From the NCBI RefSeq assembly GCF_030441895.1, contig NZ_JARJAS010000011.1: DNA of 64,000 bases; one strand, written 5' to 3'. Made by a program: the position numbers and the translations under genes. Below, in pieces: positions 7,159-15,212 of this stretch; within the stretch, counting starts at the first letter, position 1; each line of letters opens with the position of its first letter. The notes below the pieces were generated by a model that made no database searches, was not told the DNA's origin, and worked only from the letters and a program-made list of their open reading frames with translations. Origin of the DNA: Enterococcus_D entomosocium. GTDB lineage: Bacteria > Bacillota > Bacilli > Lactobacillales > Enterococcaceae.

Positions 7159-7809
7159 TTATAATTGTTTACGCGTGAAGCGCCAGACAAAACGTTTTTG
7201 CAAGTAGTAAGGGTAGGTCAACAGTAGCCAAGACAGGCCGACACAAAAACCGCCTAACACATCACTGGGAAAATGCACGCCAACATAGATGCGGCTGATG
7301 CCGATACAACTGATCAATAGGCCTAGCAGAATACGGAGTCCCCATTGCCAAAAAGGCTGCTTGAAGAAAACTGGGACCAAGAAGAGCAATGTCCCATAAA
7401 AAACCATACTGCCTGTCGAGTGTCCGCTGGGGAAACTAAAACTTGATTCCGTGACTAAGTGTTCAAGGGTTGGTCGCTCCCGTAAAAAGACCAGTTTGAT
7501 CAATGGATTAAAGAGCCCGGCAATCCCGATGGTGCCGATACAGAGCCATAGTGCTTCTGCATAATATTTATTGATCACTAAAACGGCTAAAACAGCAAGA
7601 AAGAGCAAGATGATCGTGGTAGGATTCGCAAATTTTGTGACCCATAGAAAAAACGGTGTCCAAAACGGATAGCCGGTGCGGATGATGCGAGTCAAGGTTT
7701 CGTCAAAGGAGACCAACCAAGTAGGATAAAATTTCACGAGATAGCCGAGAAAAACGAACAGCAGTAAAAAGCAGCTGCCGGCAAATTGAAAATAAAGTTT
7801 TTTATGCAT
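7159..7809 (-). CDS. PAP2-family membrane phosphatase
   Basis: 216 residues with about six membrane helices. The three phosphatase motifs are complete: K105-X6-R112-P113, PSGH 127-130, and S172-R173-X5-H179-X3-D183. Bacterial members dephosphorylate undecaprenyl pyrophosphate or phosphatidylglycerol phosphate; which one applies here cannot be decided from sequence. Its stop codon lies 15 nt before the radical SAM start codon, so it is probably the first gene of that operon. Only a weak GAGG ribosome site is seen. Confidence 0.88.
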   Translation of the reverse strand: MHKKLYFQFAGSCFLLLFVFLGYLVKFYPTWLVSFDETLTRIIRTGYPFWTPFFLWVTKFANPTTIILLFLAVLAVLVINKYYAEALWLCIGTIGIAGLFNPLIKLVFLRERPTLEHLVTESSFSFPSGHSTGSMVFYGTLLFLVPVFFKQPFWQWGLRILLGLLISCIGISRIYVGVHFPSDVLGGFCVGLSWLLLTYPYYLQKRFVWRFTRKQL

Positions 7810-7987
7810 GGAAAAGCCTCGTTTCTAGAGAATTTCTGTCCCTTCAAGCAAAGAGACATCTAGAAGGTATTATAGCATTTATCGCAAGACGGAAAAAGCA
7901 GGGAACCATTCAGGGAGCATCCCACTGCCAAGGAATATTTTTCGTTGGGTTAAATACAAACTCTTCATTTCAATAAATGTTCGTTTG

Positions 7988-8004
7988 ATTACAAAGAGTT
8001 TACA
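7988..8004 (-). promoter_or_regulatory. WalR (VicR) box before the autolysin gene
   Basis: Read on the minus strand, TGTAAA-CTCTT-TGTAAT fits the WalR consensus TGTWAH-N5-TGTWAH at every position. It ends about 48 bp upstream of the likely -10 (TATACT, 8052-8057) of the autolysin gene. WalRK is the essential regulator of cell-wall hydrolases in Firmicutes. Confidence 0.75.
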
Positions 8005-8100
8005 GTTTCTGAAATCGGCTCAAATACCTTTTATAAATTCTTAAGAAATTGTATACTAAACCTACGTTCACTATAAGGAAAAAACGGAGGAATAACGGAC

Positions 8101-9801
8101 ATGAACACGAGTCAATCAAGAAAAGTACATCGTCAAGCAGACCAATCGGGCGATAAGTATCGAGTGATCAAAAAAAGTGCAGTCGTTTTAGGAACGACAC
8201 TGACTGCTTGCTCTGTTGTAGCTCCATTGGTGTCATCGGTTCAAGCAGAAGCCGTAGAGACCTCGATCGCCCAAGTTTCTACTAGCAATTTTGCCGCGCC
8301 GAATACTTCCGCATTTATTGCCGAAATCGCTACTTACGCTCAGCCCGTGGCACAAGCCAACGATTTATATGCTTCTGTGATGATCGCACAAGCCATTTTA
8401 GAAAGTGGTTGGGGCCGAAGCAGTTTATCAAAAGCACCGAATTATAATCTATTCGGGATCAAAGGCAGCTACAACGGTCAAACCGTTTATATGAGTACTT
8501 TGGAGTACTTGAACAATCAATGGTTGACTATGAATGAACCCTTTAAGCGCTACCCATCATACACGCAATCATTCGAAGATAACGCACGTACTTTACGCTC
8601 AACCTCTTTACAAAGCGGCGTTTCATATTATTCTGGCGCTTGGAAGAGCAATACGACTTCATATCTTGATGCAACCGCATGGCTAGCAGGCCGCTATGCG
8701 ACTGCACCCAATTATGCTTCTTCCCTGAATGCAGTGATCCAACAATTTGGTTTGACGCAATACGACACACCTGCTTCTGGCAATGCCGGTGGTGGTGCCA
8801 CAGCTAGCGCATCAACCAATACTACGACTACAACGGCGGCTGTCAGCACGAGCGGCAGTCAAACCTATACAGTCGCTTCGGGCGACTCTGTATGGTCGAT
8901 CGCTAACAAACATGGCATCTCCATGGACCAGTTGCGCAGCTTGAACAACATCAAAAATGATTTTGTTTATCCAGGGCAAACGTTGAAAGTCAACGGCAGC
9001 ACCCAAAGCACTTCGGCAACTTCTACGGTATCGATCGTCAATCGTAATACTTCAGCAACTACATCAGGCAACACCTATACCGTAGTTTCTGGTGATTCAG
9101 TCTGGTCGATCGCCAATAAACATGGGATCTCAATGGATCAATTCCGCAGTTTGAACAATATCAAAAATGACTTTGTCTACCCAGGACAAAAAGTTGTCGT
9201 CAGCGGTGGTTCGTCTACGAATACCAGCAGTACCACGACCGTCAGCACTGCATCAACTGCTAGCCAAAGCAGTGGCGGTACCTATACAGTTGCAGCGGGT
9301 GATTCAGTCTGGTCGATCGCCAACAAACATGGGATCTCCATGGATCAATTTCGCAGTTTGAACAATATCAAAAATGATTTTGTCTACCCAGGACAAAAAG
9401 TTGTCGTCAGTGGTAGTTCCGCAACGAGGACAAGTACAACAACGAGCACGACCGTCAGCAGCCAAACCAGTAGCAGTGCTGCAGGCAACACCTATACGGT
9501 GGCAGCGGGTGATTCAGTCTGGTCAGTTGCCAATAAACACGGGATTTCGATGGACCAATTCCGCAACTGGAACAACATCAAAAATGATTTTATCTATCCA
9601 GGACAAAAGGTGGTCGTCAAGCAAGGCGGCACAACAGCTACTACCAGCACTTCAGCGACAAATGGTACTTACAAGGTCGCATCGGGTGATTCCGTTTGGG
9701 GGATCGCAGATAAGTTTGGCATCACGACGGATCAATTTATTCAATGGAACAATATTCAAAATAACTTTATTTACCCAGGACAAACAGTTAGGGTAAAATA
9801 G
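8101..9801 (+). CDS. Secreted GH73 peptidoglycan hydrolase with five LysM repeats
   Basis: 566 residues, resembling enterococcal AtlA/muramidase-2 autolysins. A long basic N-terminus and hydrophobic stretch (25-47) ending near VQAEA form the signal peptide. A GH73 domain covers about 64-215, with the presumed catalytic Glu101 in AILESGWG. Five LysM repeats (about 254-299, 323-367, 393-438, 463-508, 521-566), joined by Ser/Thr linkers, anchor it to the cell wall. The enzyme cleaves glycan strands and usually works in daughter-cell separation. ATG 8101 follows CGGAGG. A perfect WalR box lies upstream. Whether it cuts at GlcNAc or MurNAc cannot be told. Confidence 0.93.
   Translation: MNTSQSRKVHRQADQSGDKYRVIKKSAVVLGTTLTACSVVAPLVSSVQAEAVETSIAQVSTSNFAAPNTSAFIAEIATYAQPVAQANDLYASVMIAQAILESGWGRSSLSKAPNYNLFGIKGSYNGQTVYMSTLEYLNNQWLTMNEPFKRYPSYTQSFEDNARTLRSTSLQSGVSYYSGAWKSNTTSYLDATAWLAGRYATAPNYASSLNAVIQQFGLTQYDTPASGNAGGGATASASTNTTTTTAAVSTSGSQTYTVASGDSVWSIANKHGISMDQLRSLNNIKNDFVYPGQTLKVNGSTQSTSATSTVSIVNRNTSATTSGNTYTVVSGDSVWSIANKHGISMDQFRSLNNIKNDFVYPGQKVVVSGGSSTNTSSTTTVSTASTASQSSGGTYTVAAGDSVWSIANKHGISMDQFRSLNNIKNDFVYPGQKVVVSGSSATRTSTTTSTTVSSQTSSSAAGNTYTVAAGDSVWSVANKHGISMDQFRNWNNIKNDFIYPGQKVVVKQGGTTATTSTSATNGTYKVASGDSVWGIADKFGITTDQFIQWNNIQNNFIYPGQTVRVK
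8858..9798 (+). repeat. Five tandem LysM-coding repeats
   Basis: Repeat units of about 135 bp begin near 8858, 9067, 9277, 9487 and 9664. Units 2 and 3 are almost identical at DNA level across WSIANKHGISMDQFRSLNNI; unit 5 is the most divergent. Spacers of about 40-75 bp encode Ser/Thr-rich linkers. This is protein-coding repetition with potential for slippage or recombination, not CRISPR. Confidence 0.9.
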
Positions 9802-9802
9802 A

Positions 9803-9831
9803 TTGCTATTCCTAATGATTTTTGTTAGGAT
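9803..9831 (+). promoter_or_regulatory. Promoter of the leuS leader
   Basis: TTGCTA (9803-9808), a 17-nt spacer, and TAGGAT (9826-9831), starting right after the autolysin stop codon. Confidence 0.65.
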
Positions 9832-9837
9832 AAGTGC

Positions 9838-10100
9838 AAAGAAACTTTCACGTTTGAGAAGGAATAGTAGAAGTACGGTGGGACTTTTAGAGAGTGCATG
9901 GTTGGTGGAAATGCACAGCACACCTTTCGAACTCGTCTTCGAGTGATATCTGACTGAACCTGATTTGGCTAGGCAGATACGGCGATGGCCGTTAAAACAT
10001 CGAGGTCTGCTTTTTTGAGGAGCAGATAAACTTAGGTGGTACCACGTTGATAACGTCCTATAAAAATCATAGCGATTTTTATAGGACTTTTTTTAAGTTT
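9838..10100 (+). promoter_or_regulatory. T-box riboswitch (tRNA-Leu sensing) of leuS
   Basis: The leader holds the conserved T-box AGGTGGTACCACG (10034-10046) and ends in an intrinsic terminator. In stem I, the likely specifier is the Leu codon CTC (9932-9934). Uncharged tRNA-Leu would pair with the specifier and with the T-box bulge, favouring the antiterminator. This matches the function of the downstream gene. Confidence 0.93.
10055..10096 (+). terminator. T-box-controlled terminator
   Basis: Stem GTCCTATAAAAATC / GATTTTTATAGGAC followed by seven T. It competes with the antiterminator formed by the T-box. Confidence 0.92.
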
Positions 10101-10149
10101 TGCTGGTTGATTTGACGAGCAAAGCACCAATTTTTAGGAGGAGTCCATC

Positions 10150-12564
10150 GTGAATTACAATCACAAAGAAATCGAAAAAAAATGGCAAAAATATTGGGCA
10201 AAGAAAAATGAGTTCAACACCCATGATGAGCCGGACAAACCAAAATTTTATGCGCTAGATATGTTCCCATATCCATCCGGACAAGGATTACATGTCGGAC
10301 ATCCAGAAGGCTATACGGCTACGGATATCTTGAGCCGCTTCAAACGCAGCCAAGGGTACAATGTACTGCACCCAATGGGCTGGGATGCCTTTGGTCTGCC
10401 TGCCGAACAATATGCACTAGATACAGGAAATGATCCAGCGGAATTTACGAAGAAAAACATTGAGACCTTCCGCCGTCAAATCAATGCGCTAGGGTTCAGC
10501 TATGACTGGAATCGTGAAATCAATACGACAGATCCTGAATATTACAAGTGGACGCAATGGATCTTTACCAAGCTTTATGAAAAAGGGTTAGCTTATGAAG
10601 CCGAAGTTCCGGTAAATTGGGTACCAGAGCTTGGAACTGTGATCGCCAATGAAGAAGTCATTGACGGCAAGAGCGAACGGGGCGGCTATGATGTGATCCG
10701 CAAACCGATGCGCCAATGGATGCTAAAAATCACGGCATATGCTGATCGTTTGTTGGACGATTTAGAAGAAGTTGATTGGCCAGAAAGCATCAAAGAAATG
10801 CAACGCAATTGGATCGGACGTTCTGTCGGAGCCAACGTAACGTTTAAAGTGGCAGGGATGGAAAAAGACTTTACCGTCTTTACGACTCGCCCAGATACCT
10901 TGTTTGGTGCGACCTACGCTGTATTGGCACCAGAACATGAGCTAGTGGCCCAAATCACTACCCCAGAACAAAAAGCAGCCATTGATGCCTATGTAGAAGA
11001 AGCATCGAAAAAATCTGATTTGAACCGAACAGATTTGGCCAAAGAAAAAACCGGTGTCTTCACTGGTGCCTATGCCATCAATCCCGTGAATGGCAAAGAG
11101 ATCCCGATTTGGATCGCCGATTACGTTTTGGCTTCTTATGGAACAGGTGCGATCATGGCGGTTCCTGCCCATGACGAACGTGACCACGAATTTGCCAAAA
11201 CATTCGGTTTAGAGATCATTCCTGTATTGGCAGGGGGCAACGTGGAAGAATCTGCCTATACCGAAGATGGACTGCATATCAATTCAGACTTTTTGGATGG
11301 GCTAGACAAAGAGACCGCCATTGAAAAAATGGTCGCATGGTTGGAAGAAAACCATGTTGGGAAAAAAGAAGTCAGCTATCGTCTTCGCGATTGGTTGTTC
11401 TCTCGCCAACGGTATTGGGGTGAACCAATCCCAATCATCCATTGGGAAGATGGGACGACCACAGCGCTTGCTGAAGATCAGCTGCCATTGCGTTTGCCAA
11501 AAACCGACAATATCAAACCAAGCGGTACCGGGGAATCGCCATTAGCTAATGTCACGGATTGGGTCAATGTCACCGATCCAGAAACTGGGAAAAAAGGACG
11601 TCGCGAAACCAATACGATGCCACAATGGGCAGGAAGCTCATGGTATTTCTTACGCTTTATCGATCCTCATAATAAGTCTGTTTTGGCAGACTATGATAAA
11701 TTGAAACGCTGGATGCCAGTCGATATTTATATCGGTGGGGCGGAACACGCTGTCTTGCATTTGCTTTATGCTCGCTTCTGGCATAAATTCTTGTATGATA
11801 TCGGTGTCGTACCAACGAAAGAACCATTTGAAAAATTGTTCAACCAAGGGATGATCCTTGGGGAAAACAATGAAAAAATGTCGAAATCCCGCGGCAACGT
11901 CGTCAATCCAGATGATGTCATCAATCAATACGGTGCAGATACTTTGCGTCTATATGAAATGTTTATGGGACCATTGGATGCATCGATCGCCTGGAATGAG
12001 AATGGCCTTGAAGGCAGTCGCAAATTCTTGGATCGCGTGTGGCGCTTGATCGTCGATGAAAATGGCAAAATGCGCGACCGCATCACGACATTCAACGATG
12101 GAAAATTGTCGAAGGTGTATAACCAAACGGTTAAAAAAGTGACGGAAGATTATGAACAGCTGCATTTCAATACGGCGATTTCCCAATTGATGGTCTTCGT
12201 CAATGAAGCGTATAAAGCTGATGCCTTACCTTACGAGTATGTCGAAGGATTTGTGCAGCTATTGGCTCCAATCGCACCGCATATCGGTGAAGAGCTCTGG
12301 TCGATCCTCGGGAATGACCATGGGATCTCTTATGTGCCTTGGCCAACCTATGACGAAAGTGCCCTAGTGGAAGATGAGATCGAAGTCGTCTTTCAAGTCA
12401 ACGGCAAAGTTCGTGCCAAAGCAATGGTTCCAGCAGACGCAGAAAAAGCAGTGCTTGAACAATTGGCCCAAGAAAACGAACTTGTCCAAGAACAGCTCCA
12501 AGGAAAAACGATCCGCAAAGTGATCGTCGTACCCAATAAATTGGTTAATATCGTTGCAAACTAA
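10150..12564 (+). CDS. leuS: Leucyl-tRNA synthetase
   Basis: 804 residues, a normal bacterial LeuRS. The HIGH motif appears as HVGH (48-51) and the KMSKS loop at 576-580; between them lies the CP1 editing domain with TRPDTLFGAT and the GTGAIMAVPAHDERD region. It charges tRNA-Leu; one partial tRNA-Leu gene is at the window start. The start is GTG 10150 with AGGAGG at 10137-10142, 7 nt upstream. Controlled by the T-box leader. Confidence 0.98.
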   Translation: MNYNHKEIEKKWQKYWAKKNEFNTHDEPDKPKFYALDMFPYPSGQGLHVGHPEGYTATDILSRFKRSQGYNVLHPMGWDAFGLPAEQYALDTGNDPAEFTKKNIETFRRQINALGFSYDWNREINTTDPEYYKWTQWIFTKLYEKGLAYEAEVPVNWVPELGTVIANEEVIDGKSERGGYDVIRKPMRQWMLKITAYADRLLDDLEEVDWPESIKEMQRNWIGRSVGANVTFKVAGMEKDFTVFTTRPDTLFGATYAVLAPEHELVAQITTPEQKAAIDAYVEEASKKSDLNRTDLAKEKTGVFTGAYAINPVNGKEIPIWIADYVLASYGTGAIMAVPAHDERDHEFAKTFGLEIIPVLAGGNVEESAYTEDGLHINSDFLDGLDKETAIEKMVAWLEENHVGKKEVSYRLRDWLFSRQRYWGEPIPIIHWEDGTTTALAEDQLPLRLPKTDNIKPSGTGESPLANVTDWVNVTDPETGKKGRRETNTMPQWAGSSWYFLRFIDPHNKSVLADYDKLKRWMPVDIYIGGAEHAVLHLLYARFWHKFLYDIGVVPTKEPFEKLFNQGMILGENNEKMSKSRGNVVNPDDVINQYGADTLRLYEMFMGPLDASIAWNENGLEGSRKFLDRVWRLIVDENGKMRDRITTFNDGKLSKVYNQTVKKVTEDYEQLHFNTAISQLMVFVNEAYKADALPYEYVEGFVQLLAPIAPHIGEELWSILGNDHGISYVPWPTYDESALVEDEIEVVFQVNGKVRAKAMVPADAEKAVLEQLAQENELVQEQLQGKTIRKVIVVPNKLVNIVAN

Positions 12565-12577
12565 ACGCTAAAAAAGT

Positions 12578-12616
12578 AGCTGCCTAACAGGACAATGGTC
12601 TGTTAGGCAGCTTTTT
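12578..12616 (+). terminator. Terminator after leuS
   Basis: A 13-bp perfect stem AGCTGCCTAACAG / CTGTTAGGCAGCT followed by a T run. Confidence 0.93.
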
Positions 12617-12629
12617 GGTAGCGACAAAG

Positions 12630-12671
12630 AAAAAAAGTGTTACTGAGTGGTTCTCAGCAACACTTTTTTGT
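12630..12671. terminator. Terminator facing the small leftward gene
   Basis: AAAAAAGTGTT-CTGAG / CTCAG-AACACTTTTTT with one internal A/C mismatch and loop TGGTT. A and T tracts on both sides make it usable in both directions; its main role is probably to end the leftward 76-codon gene. Confidence 0.8.
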
Positions 12672-12901
12672 TATTTTTTGCGAATGATCCCATAGAACAA
12701 AGCGGCTGTTGCGACCAATGGAATCAAGATCACTAGTAGAAAGCCGTTTGGATACGTAGCGCGAGTGAAAATTTCTGATGAAGCATCACTTCCGCCAAAT
12801 AGATGATTGGAAATCATGAACTGAGCCATCATAGCAACGATTGCGACAAAACCAATTGCAGCACCAGTACCGACGAATAATTTTTTCTTTGCGTTGTTCA
12901 T
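12671..12901 (-). CDS. Small two-helix membrane protein, unknown
   Basis: 76 residues. Two hydrophobic segments (about 10-30 and 52-71) surround a polar loop (HLFGGSDASSEIFTRATYPN), and both ends are basic (start MNNAKKK, end RKK), suggesting a hairpin with both ends in the cytosol. I do not recognise the family. It has a proper promoter and a GGGG-type ribosome site, so it is likely a real single-gene unit between leuS and a leaderless acidic protein gene. Confidence 0.75.
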   Translation of the reverse strand: MNNAKKKLFVGTGAAIGFVAIVAMMAQFMISNHLFGGSDASSEIFTRATYPNGFLLVILIPLVATAALFYGIIRKK

Positions 12902-12933
12902 TACATTTGCCCCTTTTATAGTCTCTATGTATC

Positions 12934-12961
12934 ATTATACAAAATTTGGATACGTGTTCAA
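12934..12961 (-). promoter_or_regulatory. Promoter of the small membrane-protein gene
   Basis: On the minus strand, TTGAAC, 16-nt spacer, TATAAT. The start codon is about 33 nt downstream of the -10. Confidence 0.75.
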
Positions 12962-13121
12962 TCTGATTTTGTCAAATAATTGATTCGTAATACACTTGAA
13001 ATGTTTCTGACATATTTAAGCGCTAAAAAAGCCAAATTTCCGCTTGTTAGCGATCATATTATTCGCTGATCCTCACAGACTCTCGTATAATAAAGAAAGA
13101 GAAAAGAAAGAGGGGACTTAC

Positions 13122-13421
13122 ATGGAGTATCAATCATTTGAAGGCCAAACGGCTTTTTTTGAAGATTATGCACGGATTGCCAAACCTGGCTATGAAGAAG
13201 AGGCAGTCACTGCCGATGTCTTGGAACAGTTGAATCAACAATTAACAGAAGAAGAGCTGTTTTACCGTTTAGCAGCCGAAGATGCCAAAGAAGGGCAAGT
13301 CTTTTTGTTTCCTTTCAGCAAGCGAATGTTTACCGAAGACCTTGACGCTGCCATTTCAACAGAATTCCGTTATGATGGCGCACCCTATGTCTATGAGACT
13401 TACGAAGATGAACAACCTTAA
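13122..13421 (+). CDS. Small acidic cytosolic protein, unknown
   Basis: 99 residues, rich in Glu and Asp (for example LNQQLTEEELFYRLAAEDAKE) and ending in ETYEDEQP. No membrane segment, signal or recognisable motif. ATG 13122 is preceded by GAGGGG with 8 nt spacing, and TATAAT at 13086-13091 probably serves as -10. It is followed by a strong terminator, so it forms its own unit, convergent with murE. I do not know its function. Confidence 0.72.
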   Translation: MEYQSFEGQTAFFEDYARIAKPGYEEEAVTADVLEQLNQQLTEEELFYRLAAEDAKEGQVFLFPFSKRMFTEDLDAAISTEFRYDGAPYVYETYEDEQP

Positions 13422-13430
13422 TCACACAGG

Positions 13431-13476
13431 AAAAAAGCTTTCAGATGATTTAATGGATCATCTGAAAGCTTTTTTG
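13431..13476. terminator. Bidirectional terminator between the acidic protein gene and murE
   Basis: A 19-bp stem AAAAAAGCTTTCAGATGAT / ATCATCTGAAAGCTTTTTT, with loop TTAATGG. A and T tracts on both sides serve the rightward gene and leftward murE. Confidence 0.93.
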
Positions 13477-13492
13477 TTGAGACAACTTGTTG

Positions 13493-15013
13493 CTATTGGT
13501 GCTTGGCTTGCTGCTGCGCTAAGGTCAAGTCACCGATGTAAGGGACTTTTTTTCCAGCGACTTTCAAGTATTGTTCGGCGCCTTTGCCCGCAATAATCAC
13601 GATATCACGACCGTCTGCTTCAGCGATCGCCAATTTGACGGCTTGAGCCCGATCCATCTCATGAATGATGGCAACTTCAGGATTGGTGATAGCATCTGCA
13701 ATTTCTTTTGCGATCGCAGCTGCTTCTTCAAAATCAGGATCATCGCTGGTCAGGTAGACTTTGTCCGCATATTCTCCTAGCGCTCGTCCCATATCTGCTC
13801 GGCGAGATTGGGCTTTTCCGCCAGCACTGCCAGTGACAAAAAGCAGGCGGCCATCTGGTCGTAATTGACGGGCAAGTTCACTTAATGATTGGAAGCTCAG
13901 GTAATTGTGGGCATAGTCAACGATCATGACGGCGCCATTTTCTTTTTCTAAAACGATCATTCGTCCAGGGATGATCACTGTCGGCAGGACTTTCTGAGCG
14001 TCCTCACGAGAGGCACCCGCTAAGCAGGCAGCCAAAATCGCCGCTGCGGCGTTCTCATGGTTGAAAGAACCTAAGATCCCCAGTTGATATTCACCAGAGA
14101 CTTGCAAGACATCAGAAGCAGCTGTCAGGGCGAAACTCTTTAGGTCCATTCCTTCTTGAACGACATAATCGGCATCTGAACGTCCGTAGGTGATATAAGG
14201 AACTTGATGGACTTCACAAGTTTCTCGCAGCAAGTGGTAGTGATCGCTTTGACGATTTAAAATCATTTGTTTGCTGTTGCGGATCAGTTCCCGTTTGCAG
14301 TAAAGGTAATCATCATAAGTCGGGTGTTCCACCGGTCCAATGTGATCAGGCGAAATATTCAAGAACGCGCCAATATCAAAGGTAATGCCGGCTACCCGTT
14401 TGGTTTTATACGCTTGAGAAGAAACTTCCATTACAAGATGGGTCATGCCGTTTGCAACAGCCTCAGCCATCATTTTATAAAGATCCAGTGTTTCGGGAGT
14501 CGTCAACACTGCTTCATTAAAGGTTTTTCCATCGACTGAGTTTTCCTCCGATGAAAAGAATGCTACTTTTTGACCCGTCGATTCTGCTAAAATCGCCCGA
14601 GCAAAATAGGCGCAACTGGTTTTGCCTTTGGTGCCAGTGATGCCGATGGTCACTAGCTGTTCTTGCGGGTTGCTATAAAATGCTTGAGCGATCACTGCCA
14701 TCGTTTCTCGAATGTCCGTAACAATGATCCCGTAGGTTGCGAAGTTGTCATAAGGTGTTTCTGAAATGTAGCACTGAATGCCTTGATCAATGGCGGCGGC
14801 TAGGTAGCTTTCTTTAAAAGAAGCCCCTTTACAGAAAAAAAGCGTTGCCGCATTGGCCGTTCGCGAGTCGTAACTTAAGGAGGTAAAGGCAATATCAGTC
14901 ATTTCTTGCGGCACGGTATAAACCCAATCAGTGGGGGTGATGATTTCTTTTAGTAGGTTTTCCTGCAATAAGAGTTTGCGGATCTGTGGCACGGTAATGA
15001 GTTCCTTTTGCAT
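13493..15013 (-). CDS. murE: UDP-MurNAc-tripeptide synthetase (probably L-lysine adding)
   Basis: 506 residues. An ATP-dependent Mur ligase that adds the third amino acid to UDP-MurNAc-L-Ala-D-Glu in the cytosol. P-loop GTKGKT (127-132), the MEVSSQA region and the C-terminal GKGAEQY motif are present. The substrate loop reads TSDDPDFEEA near residue 424 rather than the DNPR of meso-DAP enzymes, and enterococci use L-Lys, so L-lysine is inferred. ATG 15013 has AAGGAGA upstream, and an extended -10 (TATGCTATAAT, minus strand, near 15049-15059) drives it. Confidence 0.93.
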   Translation of the reverse strand: MQKELITVPQIRKLLLQENLLKEIITPTDWVYTVPQEMTDIAFTSLSYDSRTANAATLFFCKGASFKESYLAAAIDQGIQCYISETPYDNFATYGIIVTDIRETMAVIAQAFYSNPQEQLVTIGITGTKGKTSCAYFARAILAESTGQKVAFFSSEENSVDGKTFNEAVLTTPETLDLYKMMAEAVANGMTHLVMEVSSQAYKTKRVAGITFDIGAFLNISPDHIGPVEHPTYDDYLYCKRELIRNSKQMILNRQSDHYHLLRETCEVHQVPYITYGRSDADYVVQEGMDLKSFALTAASDVLQVSGEYQLGILGSFNHENAAAAILAACLAGASREDAQKVLPTVIIPGRMIVLEKENGAVMIVDYAHNYLSFQSLSELARQLRPDGRLLFVTGSAGGKAQSRRADMGRALGEYADKVYLTSDDPDFEEAAAIAKEIADAITNPEVAIIHEMDRAQAVKLAIAEADGRDIVIIAGKGAEQYLKVAGKKVPYIGDLTLAQQQAKHQ

Positions 15014-15145
15014 CGTTGTTCTCCTTCATTCCTCTAAAGATTTCTCTTATTATAGCATAACTCCTAAAAACCGCCGTTTAGGAGGGAAAAGTTTTCTTTT
15101 TTTTCTTCTTATTTTGAAGAAACTTTAAGATGTTGCAAAAATAGA

Positions 15146-15174
15146 TTGCGACCAACTCTTTTTCGAATTAAAAT
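15146..15174 (+). promoter_or_regulatory. Promoter of the MurJ-like gene
   Basis: TTGCGA (15146-15151), 17-nt spacer, TAAAAT (15169-15174), about 40 nt before the start codon. Confidence 0.6.
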
Positions 15175-15212
15175 GGAAGGGATATGTTTGTAGAAAGTTG
15201 GAGATAATGGCG

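Noticed and set aside
9167..9796. Frames inside the LysM region in another phase
   Set aside because: They are shifted readings of the repeats with low-complexity translation and no ribosome sites.
8858..9798. Regularly spaced repeats as a CRISPR array or satellite
   Set aside because: Units are about 135 bp, in frame, and encode LysM domains of one protein.
13122..13596. Second frame 13282-13596 overlapping the acidic protein gene and terminator
   Set aside because: It runs through a strong terminator and into the end of murE on the opposite strand; no ribosome site.
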